From assembly GCA_964624465.1 (NCBI GenBank), contig CAZUZD010000022.1:1-35388 (forward strand): a DNA stretch of 35,388 nucleotides, in the 5' to 3' direction. Of this stretch, positions 1 to 7,755 are shown one piece after another. The notes beneath the pieces were generated by a model, which was given only the letters and a program-made list of their open reading frames with translations, was not told the origin of the DNA and made no database searches. A program made the translations under genes and the position numbers. The stretch's first letter is position 1. Each line of letters opens with the position of its first letter. Origin of the DNA: CAZUZD01 sp964624465 (lineage in GTDB: Bacteria; Planctomycetota; Planctomycetia; Isosphaerales; Isosphaeraceae).

Positions 1-241
1 CGAGGATCTCGCGCCCCTGCTCGGGGTGGCTGAGCATCAGCCGCAGGATGCAGCAGTCGGCCGAGTCGGCGATCGACAGGCCGACGATCTTGACCTTCGA
101 GCCCTGGAAAGCACGGACGACCTCGAGCAGCTGCCCGACGCGGTTCTCCAGGAACACCGAGTACTGGACGATGGACGGCCAGTTGCGGCCCTCCAGGGTC
201 TCGTACTCCACCTCGCTGCCGCCACCCTCGCCCAGACTCAT
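1..241 (-). CDS. ACT-domain protein, 3' end beyond the window
   Basis: The first 80 residues of a protein that runs off the left edge. It starts with ATG at 241 and opens MSLGEGGGSEVEYETLEG. Residues about 24-80 read as one ACT domain: a beta strand (IVQYSVFLEN), an RVGQLLEVVRAF helix, then KIVGLSIADSADCCILRLML. ACT domains are small amino-acid-binding regulatory modules, as in the acetolactate synthase small subunit. No catalytic domain is visible, so it could be a stand-alone ACT protein or the start of a longer one. The Arg-Val-Gly-x-Leu turn, where ligand-binding ACT domains have a conserved Gly, is intact. A good promoter lies upstream at 298-326. The ACT call is by pattern; the ligand and partner are unknown. 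Confidence 0.72.
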   Translation of the reverse strand, partial: MSLGEGGGSEVEYETLEGRNWPSIVQYSVFLENRVGQLLEVVRAFQGSKVKIVGLSIADSADCCILRLMLSHPEQGREIL

Positions 242-297
242 GGGACCCCCCCTCACCGCCGTGGAGCCGCCTCGCCCATCCATCACTCGCTGCAACG

Positions 298-326
298 AGT
301 CTAAGGGCCCCGCGCGGCCCGGTCAA
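298..326 (-). promoter_or_regulatory. sigma70-like promoter of the ACT-domain gene
   Basis: On the minus strand, TTGACC (plus 321-326) is followed after exactly 17 bases by TAGACT (plus 298-303). The predicted transcript starts near 291, giving a 5' leader of about 50 bases before the ATG at 241. A 16-base near-palindrome at 285-300 (arms ACTCG/CGAGT around TGCA) overlaps the -10 edge and the start region, which is where a repressor site would sit. Confidence 0.6.
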
Positions 327-378
327 TCTGGGGGATCGGGGGGCCGGGCGGCGGCCGGCTGCCGGGTCCCGGTCCGGT

Positions 379-1200
379 TCAGCGGAGCCGCAGGCGGTTC
401 AGGTCCTCGGCGGCGATCCGGTCGAGCCGGGTCTCGAGGATCGCCGGGGTGCCGAGCGCCGGGACCACCCGGCCGGAGAGCTCGGGCGGACGGCGGTCGA
501 CGAGCCAGGCGACCATCTCGGCGACGACCTCGGGGCCGACCTCCTTGCCCTCGGCGAACGCCTCGGTGAACCGCGGCAGCCAGCGGCGGCCGTCGAGGCC
601 GTCCAGGATGTGCAGCATCAGCGGCGTGGGCACCACCCCCGGGTTGACCGCGAAGACCGGCACGCCCAGGGGCGCCAGCTCGCGGTCGAGGGTCTCGACC
701 AGCCGGACCAGGCCCGCCTGCGCCGCCGCGTAGAGCGCCGCGTGGGCCAGCTCGCCGTTGTGGCCGGGGCCCACCAGCGCCGTGATCGAGCCGGCGGCCG
801 AGGCCTTCAGGTGCGGCCAGGCGGCGGTGATCGCGTTCGGCCCCCCCCGCAGGGCGGTCTCCAGGTCGCGCCAGGACTCGGCCGGGTCGGTGGCGACCAG
901 CGGCCCGATCCCGCGCAGCCGGCCGGCCGCCAGGATCAGGGCGTCGAGCCCGCCCGCCCAGTCGACGAAGCGCGCAACGGCCACGGCCAGCGCCTCGGGG
1001 GCCAGCACGTCGGCCGGGAAGGCCCGCACCGAGGGCCCCTGCTCCTCGACCTCGGCCACGGCGGCCTGGAGCCGCTCGTTCGATCGGCCCAGCAGGCCGA
1101 CGCTCCAGCCCTCGGCGACCAGCGCCCCGGCGATGGCGCGGCCCAGGCCGCCGCCGCCGCCGGTGATCAGGGCGGCCCGAGGTCGGGGTGATCCAGTCAT
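379..1200 (-). CDS. SDR-family protein with degraded catalytic residues
   Basis: A 273-residue Rossmann-fold protein of the short-chain dehydrogenase/reductase family. The dinucleotide-binding motif TGGGGGLG lies at residues 13-20 and an acidic position (PADV) follows at about 62-65, as in classical SDRs. The catalytic set is altered. The NNAG motif reads LAAG (90-93). The Ser position about 13 residues before Tyr157 is Gly. The motif Tyr-x-x-x-Lys reads YAAAQ, with Gln161 replacing Lys. Only the tyrosine remains. The protein may bind NAD(P) without normal oxidoreductase activity, or use a different mechanism. It starts with ATG and lies downstream of a canonical SDR on the same strand, separated by two hairpins (1243-1310), so it may be transcribed separately. 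The family is clear; the substrate is unknown. Confidence 0.88.
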   Translation of the reverse strand: MTGSPRPRAALITGGGGGLGRAIAGALVAEGWSVGLLGRSNERLQAAVAEVEEQGPSVRAFPADVLAPEALAVAVARFVDWAGGLDALILAAGRLRGIGPLVATDPAESWRDLETALRGGPNAITAAWPHLKASAAGSITALVGPGHNGELAHAALYAAAQAGLVRLVETLDRELAPLGVPVFAVNPGVVPTPLMLHILDGLDGRRWLPRFTEAFAEGKEVGPEVVAEMVAWLVDRRPPELSGRVVPALGTPAILETRLDRIAAEDLNRLRLR

Positions 1201-1242
1201 GCGGCGGCTCCCTGGAGGTGTCGGACGGGGGCGGCGACCACG

Positions 1243-1263
1243 CGATGCTCGTCAGGAGCATCG
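1243..1263 (-). other. small perfect hairpin upstream of the degenerate SDR gene
   Basis: An 8-bp perfect inverted repeat (CGATGCTC / GAGCATCG) with a 5-base loop lies 43 bases upstream of the ATG at 1200. It would fall in the 5' leader of that gene. It could be a leader hairpin or an operator; no T-tract follows. Confidence 0.4.
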
Positions 1264-1268
1264 TGGGC

Positions 1269-1310
1269 GCCCGGGTCGGGTCGGCCAGGGGGCGGGCACC
1301 CGACCCGGGC
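1269..1310 (-). terminator. hairpin terminator after the canonical SDR gene
   Basis: A 13-bp perfect inverted repeat (1269-1281 and 1298-1310, arm GCCCGGGTCGGGT) with a 16-base loop begins 10 bases past the stop codon of the SDR gene that ends at 1320. It is GC-rich and has no T-tract, so it may act as an intrinsic terminator without a U-run or as an mRNA end stabiliser. Confidence 0.5.
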
Positions 1311-1319
1311 GGCTGCGGC

Positions 1320-2054
1320 TCAGCACCAGTCGTCGACGGCCGGCATCAGGACGAGCTCGGGGATGCTCACCCGGGGCGGCAGCTCGGCGAGGAACCGGAC
1401 GGTGCGGGCGACATCCTCGGGCTGCAGGATCGCCGCCTTGCGCTCGGGGGGCACGGGCACGGGGCGGCGGTCGAGGATCGGGGTGTTGATCTCGCCCGGG
1501 TAGATGACCGTCGAGCGGATGCCGTTGGCCCGCTCCTCGCGGCCCAGGGTGATGCCGAGCGCGGCCTGGCCGAACTTCGAGGCCGAATAGCCGGTGCCGC
1601 CGAGCACGCTGGCCCGCTTGCCGGAGATCGAGCAGATCTGCACGATCAGGCCGTGCTTCCGGGCCCGCATGCCGGGCAGGGCGAAGTGGATCAGGTTGAA
1701 GGCGCCGGTCAGGTTGATGGCGATCATCCGGTCCCAGTCGGCCGGGTCGAGCACCTCCAGCTTCCGGTTGGTCACGTTGATGCCGGCGTTGCAGACGAGC
1801 AGGTCGATCGAGCCGAACGCCTGCTCGACCCGGGCGACCATGGCGCCCACGGCCTCGCGGTCGGAGACGTCGACCGACTCGACCAGGGCCGAGTCGGCAC
1901 CGGCGCCCAGGCCGGCGCGGGTCTCCTCGAGCTTGCCGAGCTCGCGGCCGATGAGGGCGACCTTCAGTCCGGCGGCGGCCAGGGCGGTGGCGATGGCGCG
2001 GCCCGCGCCGCTGCCGGCGCCCGTGACGAGCGCGTGCTTGATCGAAGCGTCCAA
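1320..2054 (-). CDS. canonical SDR oxidoreductase
   Basis: A 244-residue classical short-chain dehydrogenase/reductase with every family mark: TGAGSGAG cofactor motif (11-18), CNAG (88-91), IxxNLTG (112-117), the serine segment CSISG (141-145), Tyr156-x-x-x-Lys160 (YSASK) and the PGEINTP loop (186-192). It most resembles the 3-oxoacyl-ACP-reductase-like group, which includes many sugar and alcohol dehydrogenases, so the substrate cannot be named. The TTG at 2054 was chosen because GGGGAG lies 9 bases upstream and the protein then begins just before the first beta strand. An upstream in-frame ATG at 2147 would add 31 Arg-rich residues that look non-coding. It is followed by a degraded paralogue and may be the active member of a pair. 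Confidence 0.9.
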   Translation of the reverse strand: MDASIKHALVTGAGSGAGRAIATALAAAGLKVALIGRELGKLEETRAGLGAGADSALVESVDVSDREAVGAMVARVEQAFGSIDLLVCNAGINVTNRKLEVLDPADWDRMIAINLTGAFNLIHFALPGMRARKHGLIVQICSISGKRASVLGGTGYSASKFGQAALGITLGREERANGIRSTVIYPGEINTPILDRRPVPVPPERKAAILQPEDVARTVRFLAELPPRVSIPELVLMPAVDDWC

Positions 2055-2229
2055 CGTCGGAATCTCCCCACGCCGATCGGCCCGATCGCGGCGCCACGTC
2101 CCGGGGGAACGTGAGGGGATGCGCTCAGCCCGCCGGCGTGCTGTCATGAGGGTGCCACCGCGCCCGGCTGGCCCGGACGCCCACGGCGATTCTAAACGGC
2201 CGGCCCTGCCCGGCGGGAGGACCGGGCGT

Positions 2230-2261
2230 CCGCGTCCCCGCCCCGATCGGCGGGGACGCGG
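2230..2261 (-). terminator. hairpin terminator after the S8 protease gene
   Basis: A perfect 13-bp stem (arms 2230-2242 and 2249-2261, CCGCGTCCCCGCC) with a 6-base loop starts 9 bases past the protease stop codon. It has no T-tract. Confidence 0.55.
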
Positions 2262-2270
2262 GCGATCCGA

Positions 2271-4016
2271 TCAGGCGCGGGGGCTCGCCGTGGCGGCGGG
2301 GTAGGCGAGCCGGGCGACCTCGGCCGGCCGGGCCTGGGCCCGCGACGATCGCCAGCTCGCCAGCCAGTCGGCCCAGCGCCGGACGATCCCGGCCCGCGCC
2401 TCGCCACGCGCCTGCAGGGCCTGGAGCCGTCGATCGCGGGCCTGGGCCCCGGCGACGAACGCCGTGAGGGTCCCGTTGCCCACCGTGTTGCCCGCGGTCG
2501 CCGCCCCGCGCTGGTTCGCGGCGACCGGCCGGCCGGTCGTCGTCGTGATCCCCGATTGCGCCTCGGGTCCGGCGGTCGGCTCGGCGAGGGGCTCGGGCGT
2601 GGTGGTCGGGTCGGTCGGGCTGGTGTCGCCCGTCTCGGCCACAGTGAGGTTGACGCTGCTGGCCGCGGCGCGGGCCGCCAGCCGGGTCTGGGCCCGATCC
2701 AGCACGGCCTGGGTCGTGGTCGGGACCTGGACCGCCGCGGGGGCCGCCATCGTCGGCGCCGAGGGGACCACGGCGACCGTCACCGGGGCCGGAGCCGGGC
2801 TCGGGTCCGGAGCCGGAGAGACCGGCGGGGCGGCGGCCACGACCGGGGTGGCGACTGGGGCGACCGTCGGTGCCGGGGCGGGCGTCGGGGTCGCCACGAC
2901 GGCGACGGCCGGCGTGCTGACCGGGGCCGGGGTGCTGGCCGGCGCCGGGGTGCTGGCCGGCGCGGCGGGGATCAGGCTGGCGGCCTTCGCGATGTCGAGC
3001 CGGCCGATGCTGGCGCCGGTGGCCGGGTCGGTGAGGCTCGTGGCGCCCCGCGACAGCCAGCTCTCCAGGTCGGCGACGGCCGGCAGGGTCCCGAACCGGC
3101 TCTGGTAGATCGATTGCAGCAGCACCACGGCGCCGCTGACCAGCGGGGCAGCGAAGCTGGTGCCGCTGACGCTGGCGTAGCCGCCCGACTCGCCGGTCGT
3201 CCGCAGGCTCGCCCCCGGCGCGGCCAGGTCGGTGGCCGAGGCGCCGCCGGCGGCCGGGCTCAGCCGCTGGGCGTCGCCCAGGAGGTGGTCGCCGCTGTCC
3301 GCGGCCGTGACGCTGATCGTCTTCGGCAGCACGGCCAGGTAGCCCATGCCCTGCGACTGGCCGTCGAAGCTGTTGCCCGAGGCGGCGACCACCGGGATCT
3401 TGAGGTCGCGGAGCTGGCTGATGAGACCGCTGATCCGCGAGCCGAAGCCGGTGAAACTGAACGGGTTCGATCGGTAGTTGCCGCCGTCGGACAGCGACAG
3501 GTTCACCACGCTGATGTGCTGCTCGGCGTGGTGGTCGACCACGTACTGGAGGGCGTCGGCGATGGCGTCGAAGTTGCCCTGGTTGTCGTTGCCGAAGACC
3601 CGCAGCGCCACCAGGTCGGCGCCCGGCGCGACGCCGGGGGCCTCGGGGGCGCTGGAGGCGATCAGGCCGGCGACCATGGTGCCGTGCGACCAGGTCTCGG
3701 CGCGGGGGTCGGCGTCGTTCATGGCGAAGTCGTACCCGCCCTCGACCTTGCGGCCGGCGCCGAAGCCGCCACCGAGGCCGGGGTGGGTGTAGTCGATGCC
3801 GGTGTCGACGACCGCGGCGGCCAGGCCGGCGCCGTCGACGTTGTAGGAGTTGCGCACGGCGGCGGCGCCGATCAGGCCGTCGTAGCTGGGGTTGCTCAGG
3901 TTCGCCACCGGCGCCGGGCTGGTGGCCAGGAGCTGGCGGGTCTCGAGGGCGTCGAACTGGGGCAGGCGGGCCGCACGGGGGGAGCGCGGGCGCGGAGTGG
4001 GTCGGGTCCAGGGCAT
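2271..4016 (-). CDS. secreted subtilisin-like S8 serine protease
   Basis: A 581-residue subtilase. The catalytic triad is complete: Asp71 (VVDTGID), His111 (SHGTMVAG) and Ser287 (SGTSFAAP), with oxyanion Asn215 (AASGN). The N-terminus carries LETRQLL at 24-30, a match to the LEPR-xLL motif found at the start of many planctomycete surface proteins. No classical signal peptide precedes it. The catalytic domain ends near residue 350. A long Pro/Ala/Thr/Val linker (about 355-440) follows, built from repeated PAPASTPAP- and PTPAPAP-like units. The C-terminal 140 residues match no family known to me and end Arg/Ala-rich. The ATG at 4016 has GGGAG 11 bases upstream. It probably cleaves proteins at the cell surface or outside the cell. 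Function and triad are clear; location is inferred. Confidence 0.92.
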   Translation of the reverse strand: MPWTRPTPRPRSPRAARLPQFDALETRQLLATSPAPVANLSNPSYDGLIGAAAVRNSYNVDGAGLAAAVVDTGIDYTHPGLGGGFGAGRKVEGGYDFAMNDADPRAETWSHGTMVAGLIASSAPEAPGVAPGADLVALRVFGNDNQGNFDAIADALQYVVDHHAEQHISVVNLSLSDGGNYRSNPFSFTGFGSRISGLISQLRDLKIPVVAASGNSFDGQSQGMGYLAVLPKTISVTAADSGDHLLGDAQRLSPAAGGASATDLAAPGASLRTTGESGGYASVSGTSFAAPLVSGAVVLLQSIYQSRFGTLPAVADLESWLSRGATSLTDPATGASIGRLDIAKAASLIPAAPASTPAPASTPAPVSTPAVAVVATPTPAPAPTVAPVATPVVAAAPPVSPAPDPSPAPAPVTVAVVPSAPTMAAPAAVQVPTTTQAVLDRAQTRLAARAAASSVNLTVAETGDTSPTDPTTTPEPLAEPTAGPEAQSGITTTTGRPVAANQRGAATAGNTVGNGTLTAFVAGAQARDRRLQALQARGEARAGIVRRWADWLASWRSSRAQARPAEVARLAYPAATASPRA

Positions 4017-4639
4017 GCGAATCGGGCTCCCGGGGACGGTGCGCCAGGCCCTTGGCGACACCCTCCCCGCTCGGTCCGGGCTGACGCCCCCTTTTCGCCA
4101 GGCCTGCGCGATCGGTCGCCGGGGCCCGAAAGCCGTTCCGGAACCCAGGGCGATCGCAGGCCGGGCACGGACCCCTTCCGTGGGGCCGCGACGACGGGGG
4201 ACGTCTTCGGTGGCGGGAACACGCCGGGCCGCGGTCCCGTCGTGAGACCGGGCGGCCCGTGGGCGACGAATTTCTGGGGGGAGCAATCGCGGACGCTCGG
4301 GAACCGCCGGCGAACGGCGATTCCCGCGGATTCGGTCCGGTCCGGAGTCCGCACGCCAGGCGCGCAGAATCCGATCCGGGAGCGTCCTGCTCCGGGCCGG
4401 CCCCCGAGGGGGCCAGCGGAGGCGACCGGGCCCGTCCTGGGCCGGTCGGGTGCCCCGCCGGGTTCGCCGGGGGCACCAGGGGCGTGCGCCGCGGGGCCGG
4501 GGATTCCGCTTGTCGCGGAGGCCGGAACCGCTAGAGTGAGGCCCGATTCCGACCGCCCGGTCCGGCGGGCCAGTGCCGCCGATGGGGGTCGTCAACACCC
4601 CCTGTATCGTCCGGGCCCTCCGGGAGGGTTGCCTCAAAG
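4017..4639. other. 623-bp divergent intergenic region
   Basis: The region separates the minus-strand protease from the plus-strand kdsB. No convincing coding sequence is visible; the frames read as Arg/Pro/Gly-rich shadows. The kdsB promoter lies at 4510-4537. No good promoter for the protease was found, although its 5' leader must lie here. A short GC-rich hairpin (GGCCCCC/GGGGGCC) occurs near 4400. Confidence 0.5.
4510..4537 (+). promoter_or_regulatory. sigma70-like promoter of kdsB
   Basis: TTGTCG (4510-4515) and TAGAGT (4532-4537) are separated by 16 bases. The predicted transcript starts near 4544, about 95 bases before the kdsB ATG. Confidence 0.5.
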
Positions 4640-5431
4640 ATGGAAGTCGTCGCGATCATCCCCGCGCGGTTCGCTTCAACCCGACTGCCCGGCAAACCCC
4701 TCCTGGACGAGACCGGCCGGCCGCTGATCGTCCACGTCGTCGAGGCCGCCCGCCGCGCCCGGTCGCTGGACCGCGTGATCGTCGCGACCGACGACACCCG
4801 CATCGCCGACGTCGTGCATCGCTTCGGCTGCGAGGTCGCCATGACCCGCGCCGACCACCCCAGCGGCACCGACCGCGTCGCCGAGGTCGCCGCCCGCCTG
4901 CCGGAGGCCGACCTCATCGTGAACCTCCAGGGGGACGAGCCCGAGATGTCGACCGAGGCGCTCGACGCCGTCGTCGGCCTGCTGCGGGCCGACCCGGGCG
5001 CCCCCATGGCCACGCTCGGCACGCCGATCCGCGACGAGGCCATCTACCGCGACCCGGCGTGCGTGAAGGTCGTCGCCGGCCGCAACGGCCGGGCCCTGTA
5101 CTTCTCCAGGAGCCCGATCCCCTGCCACCGCGACGGCCTGCCCGACCCGAAGTCGGGCCCGATCGCGCACCTGCACCTGGGCCTGTACGCCTACCGCCGC
5201 GAGTTCCTGCTGACGCTGGCGACGCTCCCCCCCTCGCCGCTGGAGCAGGCCGAGAAGCTCGAGCAGCTCCGGGTGCTGGAGGCCGGCTACCCGATCGCCG
5301 TCGGCGTGGTCGACGAGCCGAGCGTCGGCATCGACACGCCCGAGGACTACCGCCGGTTCGTCACCCGCTGGCGGGCCCGCCACGGCGACCCGATTGCCAC
5401 GCCCACCCCCGCACCCGCGAACCCGGCCTGA
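4640..5431 (+). CDS. kdsB: 3-deoxy-manno-octulosonate cytidylyltransferase (CMP-Kdo synthetase)
   Basis: A 263-residue cytoplasmic enzyme that joins CTP and Kdo to give CMP-Kdo, the donor for the inner core of lipopolysaccharide. The nucleotidyltransferase signature IPARFASTRLPGKPL is at residues 7-21. ATDD (49-52), the HPSGTDR block (78-84), NLQGDEP (94-100) and the metal/substrate segment near VGIDTPEDY (about 235-243) match KdsB proteins throughout. The length is close to the usual 250, with a short Thr/Pro/Ala tail. The ATG start lies about 95 bases after a promoter. The next gene, a membrane glycosyltransferase, starts within or just after the stop, so the two probably form an operon for envelope glycan synthesis. 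It implies a Gram-negative-type, Kdo-containing outer membrane. Confidence 0.96.
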   Translation: MEVVAIIPARFASTRLPGKPLLDETGRPLIVHVVEAARRARSLDRVIVATDDTRIADVVHRFGCEVAMTRADHPSGTDRVAEVAARLPEADLIVNLQGDEPEMSTEALDAVVGLLRADPGAPMATLGTPIRDEAIYRDPACVKVVAGRNGRALYFSRSPIPCHRDGLPDPKSGPIAHLHLGLYAYRREFLLTLATLPPSPLEQAEKLEQLRVLEAGYPIAVGVVDEPSVGIDTPEDYRRFVTRWRARHGDPIATPTPAPANPA

Positions 5432-5435
5432 GCCG

Positions 5436-7046
5436 TTGGTCGGCCCCGAGTCGTTCCCGGCCCAGGCTCCGATCCCGTCCCGTCACCAGGCGCCCGACTG
5501 GGGGCGGCTGGCCTGGGCGGTGGTCGCGGTCGGGGCCCTGCTCCGGCTGGTCCGGTTCGCGCTCGACTCGCCGCTCTGGTGGAACGAGGCGTTCCTGGCG
5601 GTGAACTTCCTCCGGCGCAATTTCACCGCCCTGCTCCGTCCCCTGGATTACGGTCAGGTGGCGCCGATCGGGTTCCTCTGGGCCGAGCTGGCGGTCGTCG
5701 AGACGCTGGGGTTTCGCGAGTGGACCCTGCGGCTGGTCCCCCTCGTCGGCGGCCTGCTGGCGCTGGTCGCGTTCCGACGCCTGGCGCTGGCGGCGGCCCC
5801 CGGGCTGGGCGGGCTGCTGGCCGTGGCGATCCTCGCGGCGTCGTACCACCCGATCCGGCTGGCGGCCGAGGTCAAGCCGTACGCCACTGACCTGCTCGTC
5901 GCCGCGATGCTGCTGGCGCTGGCCGTCGGCTGGCTGCGGCAGCGGCGCAACTTGCGGCCGCTGGTCGCGCTGGCCGGGCTCGTCCCGCTGGCGCTGGGGG
6001 TCTCGCACCCGGCGGTGTTCGTCGCGGGGGGCCTGACGCTGGCGCTGGCCCTGCCCGCCTGGCGGGCCGGACCCGGCGCGCGGTGGGCCTGGCTGGCGCT
6101 GGGGATCGGTACGGTGGCGACGTTCGGGGGGATCTACGCGGTGCAGACCGGGGCGCAATCGGCCGCGACGCTCGCCGGGATGCGGGCATACTGGAGCGAC
6201 GCCTTCCCGCCGCTGGACACCCCGTCGCGGCTCCCAGGCTGGCTGGTCGCGACCCACACCGGCCGTATGCTCGCGTACCCCGGCGGCGGCGATGGCGGCG
6301 GCAGCACAGCCACCGCGCTGCTGGTGATCGTCGGGGTGGCGGCCCTGCTCCGCCGCGGCGACCGCGCCGTGCTGGCCGCGCTCCTGGCGCCCTTTGCGCT
6401 GACGCTGGTCGCCGCCGCCCTGAGGCGACATCCGTATGGCGGCCACCCGCGCGTGACGCAGCACCTGGCGCCGGCGCTCTGCCTGCTGACCGGGCTCGGT
6501 CTGGCGGCCATCGGCGCGCGGCTGCGACGGCCGGGCGCCGCCGGACGGTTTGCGATCGCCTGCCTGCTGGCTCTGCTGGGCATCGGCGTGGTGCCGCTGC
6601 TGGGGGACGTGGCCCGGCCGTACCGCACGACCGTCGAGCGCGACGCGCGCGACTTCGCCCGCCGGTTCTGGCCCGAGATCACCCGCGACGCCGAGGTCGC
6701 CTGCCTGCGGTGGGATCTGCGCGGGGCGCCCTGGGAGTCGCCCGACTTCGACACGGCCCTCTACCTGGCCAACCAGGCGATCTCGCGGCCGGCTCACTCG
6801 CGCCCGTCGGACCTGGAGCGCGTGACGTCCGACCACCCCCTGCGCTGTGTCCTGTACCACTCCGGCCGCGAGCCCGAGCCCGACCTGGGCGACTGGCTGG
6901 GGGACATGCAGCAGCGCTTCCGGCTGGTGGGCCAGGAGGAGCGGCCGGTGGGTACGCGGGGCTGGGTGCGGGTCCTGACGTTTGTGCCGGGCGACCGCGA
7001 GGCCCCGAGCTCGCCTGTTGCGGGGCGGCCGGCCGCAGTAGAGTGA
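5436..7046 (+). CDS. multi-pass membrane glycosyltransferase, GT39/ArnT-like
   Basis: A protein of about 536 residues with roughly ten hydrophobic segments in its first 400 residues and a soluble C-terminal part. The first loop carries SPLWWNEAFLAVNF (residues 45-58 from this start). It corresponds to the acidic D-E motif of the GT-C superfamily (ArnT, protein mannosyltransferases), with Asn in place of the first Asp and the Glu kept. The PLDYGQVAPIGFLW segment and the following WTLRLVPLVGG match the second part of that family's N-terminal region. Such enzymes move sugars from polyprenyl-phosphate donors to acceptors outside the inner membrane. No ATG is available. TTG at 5436 follows the kdsB stop at 5431; another TTG at 5394 would overlap kdsB by 38 bases. 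Neither has a clear ribosome-binding site. Donor and acceptor are unknown. Confidence 0.82.
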   Translation: MVGPESFPAQAPIPSRHQAPDWGRLAWAVVAVGALLRLVRFALDSPLWWNEAFLAVNFLRRNFTALLRPLDYGQVAPIGFLWAELAVVETLGFREWTLRLVPLVGGLLALVAFRRLALAAAPGLGGLLAVAILAASYHPIRLAAEVKPYATDLLVAAMLLALAVGWLRQRRNLRPLVALAGLVPLALGVSHPAVFVAGGLTLALALPAWRAGPGARWAWLALGIGTVATFGGIYAVQTGAQSAATLAGMRAYWSDAFPPLDTPSRLPGWLVATHTGRMLAYPGGGDGGGSTATALLVIVGVAALLRRGDRAVLAALLAPFALTLVAAALRRHPYGGHPRVTQHLAPALCLLTGLGLAAIGARLRRPGAAGRFAIACLLALLGIGVVPLLGDVARPYRTTVERDARDFARRFWPEITRDAEVACLRWDLRGAPWESPDFDTALYLANQAISRPAHSRPSDLERVTSDHPLRCVLYHSGREPEPDLGDWLGDMQQRFRLVGQEERPVGTRGWVRVLTFVPGDREAPSSPVAGRPAAVE

Positions 7047-7179
7047 AGATTGGCGCTGGCCCGGTTCGGGCGCCCGCGAGGGCGTTCGGGTCGGGCCGCG
7101 TCCTCCTCGGCCCGCGGGCGCCGTGGCCGGCTCGCTCCGGACCGCGTCGCCCGGCCGTCCCCCGTTCACGGAGTCGACC

Positions 7180-7707
7180 ATGTCTCGCCAGTGGCTCGAA
7201 TCGCTCGATCCGGAGCACCGCCAGCACGCCGAGGGGCTGATCGCCCAGCTCGAGGCCCTGGGGGCTCCGCACCCGGCCGAGTGGGCCCGTCACGAGGTCC
7301 GCGAAGGCCAGCCGCAGCTCAGCCGCTACCTGCTGCTGAAGGACCTCTGGGGTGAGACGATCGGCCCCTGGACCGACTCGCCGCTCTGGATCGAGAACCT
7401 CGCCGAGGACGCCCGCAAGGGGACCCCGGGCCCGTTCGCCGACGCCGCCCAGGCCCTCCTGCGGCTCCACGAGGCCGGGGCCTCGAACGAGGACATCGCC
7501 GCGGTGGCGCGGTTCGTCGCCTACGAGTCGGTCTTCAGCGTCATGCACACGCTCGACGAGGGCTACAGCGCCGAGCGCGACGACGGCCACCCGGGCTGGG
7601 TCGTCGTCGAGCGCGACCCGCTGGGCCACCCCACCGACCGGACCCTGAACCGGCTGCACGTCGACCTGCCCCGCGTCGGCCCGATCGGCGTCTCCGACCC
7701 GGCCTGA
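7180..7707 (+). CDS. conserved-looking protein of unknown function
   Basis: A 175-residue soluble protein that I do not recognise. The ATG at 7180 has CGGAG six bases upstream. The sequence is mostly helical at the start (WLESLDPEHRQHAEGLIAQL), with a Trp-rich middle (KDLWGETIGPWTDSPLWIENL), a central helix pair, and a C-terminal half containing GWVVVERDPLG. It lacks a signal peptide, membrane segment and cysteine motifs. The codon pattern (strong G/C at third positions) and protein-like composition support real coding. It is transcribed away from the kdsB pair and convergent with the HEPN-like gene. A TAGAGT box at 7039-7044, overlapping the stop of the preceding gene, may be its -10 element, with TTGCGG 15 bases before it. 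Confidence 0.78.
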   Translation: MSRQWLESLDPEHRQHAEGLIAQLEALGAPHPAEWARHEVREGQPQLSRYLLLKDLWGETIGPWTDSPLWIENLAEDARKGTPGPFADAAQALLRLHEAGASNEDIAAVARFVAYESVFSVMHTLDEGYSAERDDGHPGWVVVERDPLGHPTDRTLNRLHVDLPRVGPIGVSDPA

Positions 7708-7755
7708 GCCGGTGTCGCGATCTCACCGCCCCGCCCCGCTCCGCCCCCCGCCTGG

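Noticed and set aside
2055..2147. The ATG at 2147 as the start of the canonical SDR
   Set aside because: It would add 31 Arg-rich residues before the Rossmann fold. A TTG at 2054 with GGGGAG nine bases upstream fits the family start.
2821..2990. A tandem DNA repeat or CRISPR-like array
   Set aside because: The GGTGCTGGCCGGCGCCGGG-like repetition is codon-level repetition of the Pro/Ala/Thr linker of the subtilase, without spacers or a regular unit.
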